From: Brachionus plicatilis
Taxonomy: Eukaryota; Rotifera; Eurotatoria; Ploima; Brachionidae
Direction of reading: 5' to 3'
DNA: 64,000 bases
Assembly (NCBI GenBank): GCA_010279815.1
Contig: QEOQ01000640.1
Location: 1,866,767 to 1,930,766 of the forward strand
Each line of letters begins with the position of its first letter. Position 1 is the first letter of the stretch. Both the position numbers and the translations under genes were made by a program. Below, one piece after another: positions 32,998-46,961 of this stretch. The notes under the pieces were generated by a model that was given only the letters and a program-made list of their open reading frames with translations, was not told where the DNA came from and searched no databases.

Positions 32998-34522
32998 ATG
33001 TGTTCAAGAGGAAAAAGTTTTAAAAATAATGTGGTTTTACCTAATTATATCAGTGACAGTGATACAAGCGATGGTGAAAATGGTGTCGAAAAAATAGTAA
33101 AGAAAAAAAAATCTATTTGGTATATATATATATTATGGAATAGTTTTGAAACAACAGAAGAAGCTATTCAATCAAAAGACTCAACAGTTTGGGCCAAATG
33201 GTACAAAAATTCTTGTGCTGATGGTCAAAAAGTTTATTATCGATGTAAATTATCAAAATTTAGAGAAAAACAATGCGAAAAAAAATTACATTTGCATTAT
33301 TTGAGCGATAGTTCAAAAGTAAATGCTTTTGAATCAGTCAATGAGCATACACATTTAGACAATAGTGAAAAAAATATGTCGCCCGATGTAAAAGCCAAAT
33401 TTGTTGAATTTTTTAACCTCAAAATCAAACCTAATCTAATTCTTTCAAGGTTTTCCAATTTTTATAGTAGGGACAACTGGTATTGCCAAACATTTTCATC
33501 CATTCGGAATATCAGTTTGTACAAATGAACAAACAAATGATTTCAAATTCATTCTTAATGGAATATCAAAGGGGTTAGAATTAATTAATCAAGCGAAATT
33601 TGAACCTAAAGTATTAATTTCCGATGGTTCAATAGAGATACGCAATGCTTTTAAAGAATTCTATAACTGTTCACAAATGGTAATGTGCTCCTGTCACATG
33701 TTCAGGGCAGGAGATTAAACTATAGAAGCTAAGGTATCAAAAGAAATCGACAGTGAATCAATTAAAAAAAATATTCGAATATTACAAATTTCTGCATCTA
33801 GAGATATATTTCAGAAAGCAATACCTATGTTTATAAAGAAATAGAAAAAAAATCAAGATTTTGTAGTTTATTTTCAAAAAGAATGGATTGACACTATAGA
33901 TGGCTGGTATAAAGGTTACACAGATGTACAATATAGTCCATCACATTATAATGCTTTAGAAGCCACTAATAAAGTAATCAAGGATAAAAATACATTCAGA
34001 GAACGCTTTAGCTTATCACAATTTTTAATTGTTAGCTGCAATATTGTCAAGAATTGGTCGCTCGATCGAGCGCCATCCGAAATAAATCGTCGTATCTTCT
34101 ATAAAGAACAGCCGATTGATCTACAATTGAACACAATATCATATCAATGGCTAAATTTGAATAAAACTACGAATATTTATGAATCAAATAATCCAATATT
34201 TACAGATTATTTTGTACCAACTTTTGAAGAACTGAAGATTACAGAGGATGACGTTCTAAATTATTCCAATCTTGCATGGAATACATTTCAAAGATACTCG
34301 AAAACTAATTATTAAGTTTGGGACATAACAATACCAGATAATGGCTCAAATGGAAATTGGAAAAATGGATCATGCAATAGTCCACATTTTATGAAAAATT
34401 ATATTTGTAAACATCTAGTTGGTCTAGAAATGCGATTAAAATATAAAAAAGTTCCAGCTGTTGCGAAATATTTTCAAATAAAGATTTTAGAAGAATTAAT
34501 TAAAAGAAGGATGAAACAATGA
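32998..34522 (+). pseudogene. Mutator-like (MULE) transposase, degenerate
   Basis: Frames join to one protein. The N-terminal part (32998-33450) has a WRKY/FLYWCH-like zinc-binding region (KVYYRCKLSKFREKQC ... HTHLD). After a frameshift near 33455 the core shows the fragment HPFGISVCTNEQTNDFKF, then VLISDGSIEIRNAF and MCSCHM. The catalytic Glu context is HYNALEATNKVIKD, followed by FRERFSLSQFL. The end has a SWIM finger (CNSPHFMKNYICKHLVG). In-frame stops lie near 33718, 33842 and 34315. The segment with the first catalytic Asp is missing between LILSRFSNF and the frameshift. The 3' end beyond the stop is duplicated in inverse at 1-125. Confidence 0.8.
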
Positions 34523-34579
34523 CTTATTTTAATCAATTTTAAAAAATAAAGCTTTTATTAAAAATACATTATAAGCCAC

Positions 34580-35045
34580 CATAACTCTGCCGTAAGCCGG
34601 TCCCAAGCCCAGGATGAGAAAAGAGGAGGGTGGTGGCAGCCACACTATGTGGTCTTCTACGAGTCTGAAGAAGAGCTGTATTACGGGTACATAGATCTAC
34701 GGGTCTTTGTCCTAGTCTTGTCGTATGAGGGTGCCGCTGGCTTGACCATCATCCAGTATAGAATCTTAGCAGAGCGAGAACTTGTTTTACAGCTGACCCT
34801 CTTTGGATAGCCGTAACTTTGGAAGCACTAAAGTTAAGGCATTCTCTCTTTCTAAATTGAGAATGTCGCTTGGTTTGTGGTTCCAAGCTAGTCTAAATAG
34901 TAGCCGAGTTCGCAGCCAAATTAAAAGTGCTCGGATGAGTGGCGCTGTTTATGATGAACGTCCCACGTGCTTCTTAGGGGAAGACGCCGTCATAACTATG
35001 CCGTATGCCGGTCCCAAGCCCGGATGAAAAAATAGGAGGGTGACA
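34580..35045 (+). mobile_element. Tail of an RTE-like non-LTR element, terminal motif twice
   Basis: GCCGGTCCCAAGCCC followed by a GGATGA...GAGGAGGGT-type end occurs at 34596-34640 and again at 35007-35041, each preceded by CATAACT.TGCCG. From memory, closely similar 3' ends are common to RTE-clade elements and their SINEs in many animals. The 390 bases between the two motifs are much GC-richer than the neighbourhood and have no usable frame. Confidence 0.5.
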
Positions 35046-38000
35046 AAAATTTAACGTACAAATATTTTTAACTATTTTTATTAAAAAAAAAAAACAGATC
35101 CTTGAAAAAAAACATTCTTTTGGTAAAAAATTGTAATTTTGTTCAAGCTTTAACTTTTATTATTTTTCAAGTGTCTTGAAATACATTCAGATATATTCAT
35201 TAATCACCTAATTCCAGCCTCTGCAAAATTCATGAAAAATGCTCTTACTTTATATTGTATAAAAATTCTATTCCACAATATTTACAAAAGCTGGTTTAAG
35301 GTGATATATTGATCTATCAAAAGAATCAAAAAAAAATTTTCAGATTTTTTCATTTTATTTTCTATTTCGGTTAAAAATTTAAAATGCCTTGAATTCAAAG
35401 AAGTAATTTTTGGATTCCAAAAAAATAGTCTTTGCATTTTAGATACTCACACATGAAAACAAAGTAAAATTTATCAGCTGATAAAGAGTGTCAAAAATGT
35501 TTGAACTGATTTCGTCCTAGGCTACTTTTTATGGCACGGTTCTTCAATGAACAAGAATGGTAATTGAGTTAATTCTAGTCAATTTTTAGGGAAGAATGAA
35601 AAAAAATTCATAAACAGGAGACAGAGAAAATTTTTGGAAAATACGATAATTGAAAAACCACGTATTTATTCAAACCTTCTGACTAAAAAACAAAAATTTA
35701 AATTTTTCGTAAATTATTAAAATTTACAACAATTTTAAAAAAAATAGAGAAATTTAAAAATCCTAATTTATAATTTTCTTATTTACTTTTTTAAATTTTT
35801 TTTCTAATAATTTGAAAAATTTTGAATTTTTAACTAAAGTTTTAAATTAATTATAGCATTTACATTAAATTAATTTATTTTTAGTACCTAGATTTAATAA
35901 CACAACGATTGACACTCGACAGAAATAAGCTTATTATTGAGACCTGAAAATTAATAGGGCAGATAGATCAGAATTTTGGTTAAACTTTGATGTACTTTTA
36001 GTACGAAAGTATTTTAGCAAAAGATTTTTCATATTTTGAAGTTTTAAGTCGGAAGCGGAAATCAACAAAAATTTAAACAATAATTTTCATATTAATTTTA
36101 TTAAAATTGGAATAAATTAATCTAAATTAAAGAGTCTTTTGTTTAATTATTTAGCTGTAAGGTAAGAGTTGTCGATTCGTGAATCTCTAGTCGAGTCCAG
36201 TATCTTCAAGCACTATTTAAGCGGGAAAAATTCTTTAGAAACTACTTAAGAACCAAATAATCTCGCTGAAGAATTGTGTTCTTTAATTATTTAGATTAAA
36301 TTTTTGAAAAAATCGGCTAACCATTTAGTAGCAGTCAAATTCAATTATAGATTTGATACTACGAGCCATAGCTTTCGTAACAACTTTTAAATTATTGTTA
36401 TTCTTTTTGTTTTTGTAAGTTAAATGGGCAAAAACTAAATAGCTCAAATTAACTTCGCTTTTTTTCGAGTGCTTTTACTTTCAGCAACAGGGACACAACT
36501 TAATTAGCTTATAGCTCATTGGAATAATAAAATATTTTCACTTTTAATTACTTTTATTTATTTATTTTTTCAAACAAAATTTAATAAAAATAAAAACTCA
36601 GACTGCTTTTATTCAAAATTACAATATTGTATAAAATCCTGTCCGAGGCTCAACTCTGTGTCTGAAATTAAAATATCAAAAATTCTTCAAGCTACTCTTA
36701 AACTTTATTGAAACGGTATTAAAACTTTTCCGGATTTTGTAAATAAAAATGTGTCCAAATCCATACGAGTGCTAACAAGAGAGAAAACCTACAAAGCGAC
36801 ATTGATTGATTTATTTAGAATAAATATTTGAGCAGAACAAAAAAGTTAAAGACGACTTATTAGGTTTTTATTAAATTAGACTAGTTCGCGGTGCGACCAA
36901 AGTTCTAATTTTATTAAAATTATACCGAGCATATTTCCTCGACTAGGCATGTGCCGGGTCTAAAATAAATCATAGCTTATCTGCATACAATAAATCATGC
37001 TCGAAAACCCGGTCCGGGTTTTAAGGTACTCTAGAATTAAACATCTTTAAGTGTTCTTTAAATTATAATATATTACTTCCTTTCGCATTTTAATTAGTAT
37101 TTCTTATTTTTTCTCTTTTCACTCGGGCTATTATTAAACTCTGCTTTAATTCTTCCAAATACCTTGCGTGTTATGTGATAATTAGGCTTTTGGCGACACA
37201 TAATTTTCCTTTTTAGAAGATTAGTTTAACAAATAAAATTTGGTTTTATAAGGAAATAAATTTTACAAGCCTCGGTGGGGCTTTTTTCAACAATAAAAAA
37301 AAGAATTTATTTATTTTTTATTATTTAATAAAAGTAATTGTTCGTGTTCATGTAATCAACCTTGCTTTTCAATAGATATCGATTTATTTTCAGCATTTGT
37401 TCAGATTTAAAGAATATTCAAGGTGTTTATGGAAAAATTTGCTCCCAAAAACCGCCACTAAATACTCTCAATTAGCCTAAAACATATTTAGATTAGTCTA
37501 GATTGCGCATTGCTTCTGAGTGCAAGTTTTGAGTTCGGACGGAATTTTTAGAGAAAAATTATTGAGTTTTATTGTGCTTTTTCAGACAGAATTTACTGGA
37601 GTATAAATTATTTTAAAATTCCATGCCAAGTTTATGGTGTCACTTTTAATAGCGTGATACAGATCAGATTATTTAATTATATGATTATAAACAACACAAA
37701 TATGAAGTTAGATAACATGATTATTTTTATCGATGGTTTTTTAAATTAATTGAAAACCAATAGAGCTAAAATAAATTATTTTATTAGTGTTAATATTTTT
37801 GAAATAAATCAAACAAACCTTGTAAATTCCAATATCGATTTAAGTAGAAAATAAATAAAAAAAAAATTAGATTTTATCCTGAGGCTAGACATAAGTTTCT
37901 TTGTCAAATTTAATCAATTTTTTTTCATACATTTAAAAAAAATTAATTAAATAATAGTTTATTCAAAAAAAGTTTCTTGAATATTCAAGAAACAAGTCCG

Positions 38001-41000
38001 TTTAAAGCGTTTCTTTATTAATGAACCAAATTTCATTAATATTTTATCTTAATAGTTATTAGATGGATTTAAGAGATTTTAATTTTCTCTTTTGTCCATT
38101 TTTTAATCATAAACCAGCTATTACCTTAATAAGAATTACGAGCATACGGTAAGGTGCATTTTTTTGTTAGATTTATTGGGCTGTTAATTTGTTTTGATAT
38201 AGTCCAAGATTTTTCAGCAATTACGATTTTGTTTTTTTTTTCCCCAGAAATGATGGGGATAAAATGTCTTAAAAGAAATTAAATATCGCTCCTTTTTATT
38301 TAAAAAATTTAATTAAATTTTGATTAAAAAATTGAAGTTAAATTTTAAGAAAGGTTTTTCTAAAAACTTTTTCAAAAAACGATCTGAGATTTTTTTATTT
38401 AAGTGACATGGAAATTCAATTAAAAAAATCTAATACTGTAAATTATTTTAATCATTGATTTGCTAGAAAAATTACGCAATGTCAGACCTGAGATATGTTT
38501 GGAGCATCTTTATTCGTCTAAACTTTACTAATTTTTTTTTTAAATAATTCCTCAGGAAGGAATTTTAATTTTTATATTTATTATAAATATATTCTAATAG
38601 ATAATAAGGTTAGTATTTAAAAAAATCTTAAGATTGTAATTTTATGATGATGTATTCAAAAAATAATCTAATACAAATTAATAATTTCATTTTTATTATT
38701 AAAGAAATTTAAATTGTATATCAAAATTTTTCGTTTAAATTTTGATTAATTTTTTTTTGTTTTATTTTTGAATTTTGAGAATTTTTTTAAATTTAAACTG
38801 CTCATCTTTTTTGTACAAATACGCTGGAAAAAAGACTAGTTTATCTTTTTTTGCTAATATTTCTTGAATGCTTCATCCTAAAACCACGATTAATTATTCT
38901 GTTTAATCATCATTAAATAATCAATCAGAAATAACTATTATTTATTTAAGGAGGAATTTTTTACTTTAAGTCAGACGCTGGTTTGTAGGATACACATGTT
39001 CGGAAAAATTAAATTTTCTTTTTTATCAATTTGAAAAGTGAATTTAATAAAACTTTTTTATCGACAAAATTTATTCAAAATTCTGGATTTTAGTAAATTT
39101 TTGAGGAAAAATTTTCACAAAGACCGAACAGAAACTCTTAGTTATTTTTAAAGGGGTGCTTTTAAAAGAAGTTTTTACTAAAATGGTCAAAAATATTTGG
39201 CTAAATTGAATTGAGTTAATTAAAAAAAATCAGGCCCAGCAAAAAAATCATTTAAATAAATGTGATTAATCAATGTGAGTTTAAAGAAAAAAAATTATTA
39301 TCTTGTTGTTAATTAATGTAAACAAACCGAGTATATTAAAAAGTGATGAGATTTGTTTAATCCTAATTTTTTTATTGATTTTGCGGTGTTAATAAGAAAA
39401 AAGCATGAATTCGAGCAAAAAATAAATAATTTTATTAAATATTCAATTAATTTTTAATAATTCTTTATTTGCTAATGTCATGTGTCCATGTGTTTGTATG
39501 TGAGTGTGTGTGTGTGGGTAGATGGATGGAGTAGACTGTTTTAATGGATCCGAGATGCTTTTAAGCTCTGAAAAAAATTTTAGCATTTCAAGCTAATTTG
39601 TATTTTGATAACCATTAGTTTTAAGATAATTTAGCTGGGTTTAGTTTACTTGTAATTCATGATGAAAAGCGAATTAGAAGAATCATTTCTGGAAAGATAA
39701 ATAAATAACTATTGAGAACAAAATTAAATTTTCGGTCAATTAAATCCTTAAAATCGAATGAGTTTTGAAGTTTGCTTTGGATCAAGTGAGTCAGACTAAT
39801 TAAAATTTATTTCAAATTCTTACAAGATCTTAGTAGTTTGATAGAGATTGGCATCTTGCTGAGCAAGCGTTTTAGATCCCAGAAAAGATAAGATATTGGA
39901 TTACATTTACCGCAGCGGGCTGCCTTTTGTTGGCTGCATGTCGTGGGATTTATGAGCTTATATAATTGATGCCAGTGCAAATTGCTATTGATCTATTCAG
40001 ATCGATTTTTTGATTACATTTCAAAATAGATTAAAAATTTGATAGATTTGATTGAGCTTGCAAATAGTTGCAAAAACAATAGAGTTGGATTTCAAGACGA
40101 TTAAATGTTTAAATTATTAATAAACTGGGGCCCATCTTAAATGACTAGTACAGCTGGCTAGCTAGCAAAATTTAGAAGATAATTACTAAAATTAATCTCA
40201 AGAAATTGTTTTTCTATTTTTATTTATTTAACAAATTCAAACATTGGGCAGATGGCTGCCAGAGTACACTCATTGTGCAACCAGTTGACAAAATAGTTGA
40301 GTCTGAGTGATAAACGCATGATTTATGATATGTTTATTGTGTTTGTTTATTTTTGCACGGTCTTAATGGCAAAAATCATTAAAATGTAATTAAAAGAAAT
40401 TTTTTTTTGTACTCGATGATTTAAGAAAAACAGCTAGAGTTAATGATTTTGTACAGTTTTCTCAATGGTATAAAATCGTGGTTCAAATTGAATCAACAAT
40501 TTTAAGTCTGTTGAGAAATATTTAATTAAATAATTAGTTTAATAGTTGCCAGGAATTGAGTGCACTCGACCAGAAGACAATTCAATTGAAAATCAGCAAT
40601 TTTGGTTTGTGGCGTGTTAAGAAAATATTAAATAAGCAGATATATCCATGGCTCCGCAGAGACTAATGAACGTTGCATAACCAGTTCGAATTCAACTCTA
40701 CAAATTCAACTAGATTTTTACACTGTTAAAAAAAATATTTTTTATTTTTTTAAAGTAAATTTTACAAAAAAAAATTCAGTATTTAGATTTATCAATTGCA
40801 GACAGAGTAAAACTAAAAATGTAAATTTAAGTCAAAAATTAGAAAAGCTAGAAGTAGTTAATCATTGTGTCAAAAAAACGTGAATTTTTCTAAATTAGAC
40901 AAGATGAGTTAGCCCCTATGAATTAATATTTTTTTTTAAATATTGATAAATAAGTAATTTTTTAAGTTTTACAAAATTCGTAAATTTTTAATTCGATATC

Positions 41001-43270
41001 AAAGATTTAACTTTGAGAAAAAGAAAGCTGAAAATTTAGAAAAATTTGATCTCTTGATCCAAATATTAATTGTTTAATCAAAAATCAGTAATTCAAACTA
41101 GTGTTTAAAATAAAATTTATTAAATTTTAAATCTTAAAAAATAGGCTATTGTCAGGTAGTTTTACTCAGATTTGTCAAAATAATGAAAATTTTCATAACC
41201 TTTAGTTAAATATGTAGTATTATCATTTCTATGGTACCCTAAATCAAGAGAGCCAACTGTAATAGGTAGTGCTTAATGAAATTTAAGACTACCATATCAG
41301 TTTTAACCTTCTCTTTCTCCTTCTGATCTTTCAAAAGCTTTCTTTATATAATTTTAATTCATTCTTAATAATTTTGTTTTTTAAGTTAAGTTTTGTGCTC
41401 AAACAATAATTTAAAAAGAAAAATAGTTTTTATTTTCCACAAAATTACCCCTCAGAATCAATAGAGTAGATTAAATAACTACTTTTTTTCTATCAGATGT
41501 TTAAAAAAAATTTATTCATGCTAAATTAAATCTATAAATATTTTATAATTTACAAAAGGTGCATTTGAGGTATGATTTAATTTTTAATAAATAAAATAAT
41601 GGCATTTTTTTGAGACATTGAAAAAAATTGTTTTTCATTCACAAAAAATAACTAGGCGTTGTATTATTTTTCTTTAGGATAATGCAAATAAAGATAATTA
41701 AACATTTCAATAAAAAATTATAAATAACAATTTAATAATTTGTTTTTAAAACTGTTAGTACTGAATCGATTTGAAGCTCAGATGATTTTTAAATCTATTC
41801 TGATTTTTTTTATAGCTTTTAATTAAAAGTTAAGAAAAGGACTTTAATTCAAGAATTCATTTTTATAAAATCCTTTTTTGAGTCAAGTGTTTTTGTTTAT
41901 TATTATGTATATCCACATTTATTTACTTATTTTCTGGTGAACATTCTTCTATCACTATCGTATTATCGGAGAATGTTTGAATTTTTATATTGATTTTTTG
42001 GTCAGAAATTTATTTTTTTCTTAATTAAAGGTTTTATTGCATTATTTTTGTCAATTTTTTTATCTCTCTGCTATCTTATTTCCCTATTTCCGCTTCAAAA
42101 AGCTTTTTAAGTCTATTTAATCATTTATTTAATACAAAAAATTCAAAAGATAAAAAGAAAATTTTAAATTATGTGTTTTCCGTATTTCAATTTTCGCAAA
42201 AACCCCAAATAATCAAATTTAGTTTGGATTTTTTCCAACACCTAAAAAGCTTCGAAAAGATTTCCATTATTTTTATCCTAAAATACATTTAAAATGCAAA
42301 AGCGTAAATTCTTGAATTAAATTTAGTACCAAGTTTTGGCAATTGTTTTTTCAATTAGCTTTAGAGAAAAAATATCGTTAAGATCTTGTAATAAGGAAAA
42401 AAGTTGAACCTCATTAGATCTATTATTAAAGCATAAATTGATTCAAATTGTAAGAGTTGGGGGATATAAATAAATTAATAAAAATATTTTTCAATAATAA
42501 GAAAATTTGAAATAAAAATTGAGACAATTTAAAAAAGGAAAAAATATGTTATTTACTATTTACAAATTACTTACTTTTATTTATATTTTCAACAAATACT
42601 TAAATTTATTTAACAAGTTATTCAATTAATTTTTCTAAATTTTGTTTGAAAATTAAATTTTAAATTTGTCTTTAAAAAAATCATTAAAATTCACTGTTAA
42701 CGCGTTTCACGTTCTTTTTTACTCGAGTATGGTGCATTTTTAATTCAAGTGAATTGTTGACTTTAATTCATATTATCTTTTTTAAAATTATGTTGGTTCA
42801 TATTTCAATGAAAAAATAAGTGTTAAAAAAGCTAGATCACTCTAAAATTTATTTTATTTAATAAAAATTAAAAAAAAAAAAAAGATTATTTTAGCTTAGT
42901 TATATGAAGCAAAATGCGCTCGTCTAGAGCAGAACCCAAACGGCCACACTAGTGTGAGCACTATGGACTAAAGATATAATACTTTCGATTGATTAGATGA
43001 TAGTAATCTTAGAATTATTTGATATTAAGTTGGCCATAAAATAAAGAAGTATCGGATTACATTTAAAAATTGTCTGAAAAAAAATTATAGATAAACAAAA
43101 TTAATCTAATTTAAATTTTTTTGTTGCTGAGATAGGTAGAATAATTAGTTGTAATTTAACTTTGAAACGAATTAAATACCAAGCTGAGATGGGATTTAAT
43201 CGAATGACAAAGGGTGGCTATGAAAAAATTGCGATGGATACGGTTTTTCATGTTTATTTTTGAATATTAA
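35046..43270. other. 8.2-kb region without a recognisable gene
   Basis: Mostly A/T-run DNA with no long frame. Visible items are a near-perfect palindrome AAAACCCGG.CCGGGTTTT at 37005-37023, a (TG)n microsatellite around 39497-39517, and two GC-higher islands. The first island, at 39860-39990, contains CGCAGCGGGCTGCC and TATATAA. The second, at 40240-40380, contains E-box-like and repeated TGTTTAT/TGTTTGTTTA forkhead-like sites. There is less transposon debris here than in the rest of the window, so the islands are candidate regulatory DNA. Confidence 0.4.
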
Positions 43271-43447
43271 TCCAGATTAAAAAAAGATAATGATCGATAT
43301 CGAAACCGGGATAATCGATCAAACAATTTAGAAGAAATAAATGTCAGATTAAATTCTCTGAAAACAGCTAAATCATTAGTTCAGACTAATTTAGGAATTT
43401 TGAAAGAAAACTTAAACTTAAATGATCAATTTAAAGAAGCCGCATAA
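43271..43447 (+). other. Candidate terminal exon, unknown protein
   Basis: About 58 open codons end in TAA after an AG acceptor (CCAG at 43272-43275). They encode a charged, probably coiled-coil segment (NNLEEINVRLNSLKTAKS, then NLGILKENLNLND). The composition is much more protein-like than the surrounding A/T runs. I found no upstream exon in phase, so it could be an isolated relic. Confidence 0.3.
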
Positions 43448-44048
43448 GGCAAGCTTGACAATAGGTGGTCCGATTTACGTGAGAGCGTGCTCGGTGTAAT
43501 TTTTCGATTAGTCGATTTCTGCTAATTACTTTTATAAAATAAGTGACTTATTAAAAAAATTGTAACTTTAAGTGTTTAGAAAAAATTGTACTACTTCTAT
43601 TTTAGCAAATAATTTTTTTTTGAATTTTTTTTTAATTAATAAAATAAAAGCTTTTTATCAATGAAAAACAAAGCAGGAAATGCAAAAATATCGGCGATAA
43701 TAACCAAAATGAACAAAAAATTTTGTTACGTAAATCAACGGCATTTTGATAAAAGATTAATTATTATTAAAATATATCCTTTCATTTGCCTGAATGGTAT
43801 TCTTTATTTGATTGACAGAAAATTCGATTCTATGTATTCTATTTCCCCAAAGGCATTTTCTAGACTTGACAAAAATTATCTGATCGTTAAAATTGACTCT
43901 CAAATCAAATAGTTAATATTTGACATTATTTACTATTTGTTTAATAGCAAATAAATCCGTTTATTTAAATTTTATTCAAATAATGTTTAAATCTATTCTT
44001 AAATTAATTAAAAAAAAATCAATTTAGATTGTCAAAATTGTTGGTTAA

Positions 44049-45128
44049 ATGGCTCTTGTGTACACAATAATCTTATGTTTTTTGATTTGCAGACTTCAGT
44101 GTTATGAAGACTTGTCACTATTTTCAGGTAATATTTTTTTATATTATTTTAATAATTTTTAATTTAAAATTAAAATAAAAAAAAAGATTTTGAAACTCCG
44201 CGAATGATTACCGAGAATGTAAATATTACAGCTTATATGGGCGAGACAATTAACTTGCCGTGCCAAGTGGCCAATCTTGGAAACAGACATGTGAATTGGC
44301 TTCGCATCAAGAATGGCATTCCTTTGACTCTAACAGTTGGCTATCACCAGTTCTCGCGAAACATGCGATACAGGGTAATCAGAGTAAGTGACCCGGCAAA
44401 TGTGGAATCATGGAATTTCGAAATCAGAAAAGTCAGCTTTGAAGACCAAGGCATTTACCAATGCTATATTAAACTTAACTCAAAAGAAAAAATTAAAGCA
44501 AATGTAAATCTCATTGTGAAACACATCAAAGGTATTTTTGTTTATTTTTTATAATTAAAAATTTTAAAATTTAATTGTTCGAAATTTATTAAGAAAAAAA
44601 TTTGGCAAACATGATGTCAAATAATGGTAAGCATTTTTAATAATTTAAATAAAGAGTAATTTTTAATGTTTTAATTTAGTTGCTCGTTCGGAAAGATTGA
44701 GTGCAGATGCTTTGGAAAAAATAAACGTTTTGCCAAATAGCTGGATCAAATTGCGCTGTAACGCCACTGGTCTTGTTTCTCTGAAATCGGACAAAAACAG
44801 TCGTTCCAGTTTTGGTCTTCAATGGTTCAAAGGTAATTTATTTTGTAAGAAGATTTTTTTTTATTGTATTTAAAATTTATTTGAAGATGATTTTCCGATA
44901 GAACAAGATTTGAGAAGACTAAAAAAATGGGTGTCATCCTATGACAATTCTGATTACATGGAACTGGAGCTTTACGCAGTTGAGCCCAATGATTCTGGCG
45001 TTTATCAGTGCAGAAAAGATAAGACCATACTAAAGAATGTTTTTTTACAAATTTCCACAAGTGTCAGCTCAATTAAAATTGGTTCATTTTTCATGCAAAC
45101 TTTTATGTTGCTCACATTTTTTATCTAA
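44049..45128 (+). CDS. Two-Ig-domain cell-surface protein
   Basis: Exons 44049-44127, 44187-44531, 44680-44832 and 44887-45128 give 272 residues, all introns in phase 1 (codon split after the first base). The start has a clear signal peptide (hydrophobic MALVYTIILCFLICRLQC). Domain 1 (about 35-140) has the V-type pattern INLPCQVANLG ... WLRI ... SFEDQGIYQCYI. Domain 2 (about 145-250) has IKLRCNATG ... LQWFK ... PNDSGVYQCRK. The last 20 or so residues are hydrophobic (IGSFFMQTFMLLTFFI) and end the protein, suggesting a GPI signal or short membrane anchor. The plan fits neuronal adhesion molecules such as the lachesin/DPR/beat groups, but nothing fixes a specific orthologue, so no symbol is given. 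Confidence 0.85.
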
Positions 45129-46961
45129 TTTAAAGAAACGAATTCGAAAAGCCTTTTAAATTTTAATTTAGTTAACCACTCAGGGTATCGTGTTTAAAAT
45201 GTTATCTTTTTTAATAATTGTATAATCAAAAACTTTTGTTAAAGGTTAATTTTTTTAATTTATCTTATTTATACCGATAGCGATAAATTTGAATAAAAAT
45301 AAAATTGAAGTAAAAATTGATTTTTGTTTTTAAATTTCAGTATAAACATAAAATTGTCATTAAATTAAAACCGCATAAATTTTAGATAAAAATATTAGTT
45401 TTATAGATTTTACTGACCTTCGCATAAAATTGTATTTATCAATTGAGGATATTAGTGATTAATGCTCGAGTTAAATTTATTGATAATTTGAAGTTTGATT
45501 TTAGCAAAAATAAATAAAAAAAAACAGTTGTGGTAATTTTGTTTTAATTAAAGCATGTCTCAGCCAGAATTTAGTCGAGCTGTAACTGATTCAGATGTTT
45601 ATTTTTTTATTTTGAGAAATTTTAACTATTTTTCCTAATTAACACTAGACTATTAACACTAGTCAAGATAAATATTTAATAATCAATTATTTAAAAGATT
45701 AAAAAAATCATTTAAAAATTTCTTTATTTTTTTCTCATTCTCTTCACCAAAATTATCATTTTAAGAAAAAAGTTTTATCAGAAAAATATAAATGACTTTA
45801 ACTTTATTTTTTATTTCTTTTTATTTAAAAAAAAAATTTTTTTACTATTTTTTTTTATAAATTATAAATTAAAACGATTTATTTTTCCTTGCTTATTTCT
45901 ACTTCATTAATTTGAGAGGAAGAGGAACAGGAAAGGAAATGATTTTAGATGATGAATAAAAAGGATTAAATTTCTAATCTAAAATTCAGTTATATTATGT
46001 AATCAATTCAATATGTATTTTTTTAAATTAAATGATTTATAACACAATCAAAATTTTTCAAATAAATTCTTCAATAAATTTTTCGAATAATCAACAGAAT
46101 CCTAAATTAAAAATCAGGAACCTTTTAAAGAACCTTGAACATGATCACAAAATATTTAAATTGATCAGATCCCAATTTTCGTTTATATATAAATTTAGTA
46201 ATAATATTAACATTTTAATAAAACGAAAAATAAATTTACTGTTAAAAATTTGAATTTGATCTTGATTTTTAGACTAATTGTAAAAATCAAATTTTAAACA
46301 AGTTAACTTGATTAAACAAATATTTATATTTTAGTCATTAATTTTATTAATGAAGATCAAATATTTTAGTTAATTATCAACAAAAAATGATTAAATTATT
46401 GGAACTGTTTACCAAAGAACTTTGTTCAAACGTTTCCTTTAGGCTTGGCAAAATAAAGCTTAATGGCTATTGGTGCCGAAATTGGTGTGAATTTTGTCAT
46501 AAACTGCAAAAATGAAATGTGAAATGCTTTTAAATCAATGATGTTTTCATTTATTATAAAACATGTATTTTTAAATTTTAACCACTAATTAATAGTATCA
46601 ATCATTTAAAATCCATTCTTACTTTTCCTTTAAGTTAAATAGAGCGATAAGTTAACAAAAAAAGCGAATTCATCAGTAAAATAATTCTTAAGGGAATTTT
46701 TTTATTCGGATTCAAATATCTTTCTTAGCAGAAATAATTACAAATTAATAGATTGAAATATTATCATACAAAATTTCTTAGAAAGACCCGTGGGGATAAT
46801 TTTAACTAATTACTGGTTTGTAACACTAGTTTTTTTAGACAAGTAAATATACTCATATTTTAAGTAGAAGCAAAAAAAATTATTTTATAATTAATTTATT
46901 TAAAAAAAGAAAACCAAAAAAATTTGATTTGAAAAATAACAAAAATTATTTGTTTTGATAA
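45129..46961. other. AT-rich intergenic
   Basis: No supported frame. 46032-46253 is an Asn/Ile/Lys-rich 73-codon frame of the kind chance gives in such DNA. Confidence 0.45.

Noticed and set aside
40681..40720. GTTCGAATTC resembling a tRNA T-loop
   Set aside because: No acceptor, D or anticodon stems can be folded around it; no convincing tRNA was found anywhere in the window.
43661..43912. 83-codon plus-strand frame upstream of the Ig gene
   Set aside because: Ile/Lys-rich composition expected by chance in A/T-rich DNA; no motif, and no splice or start context to join it to the Ig gene.
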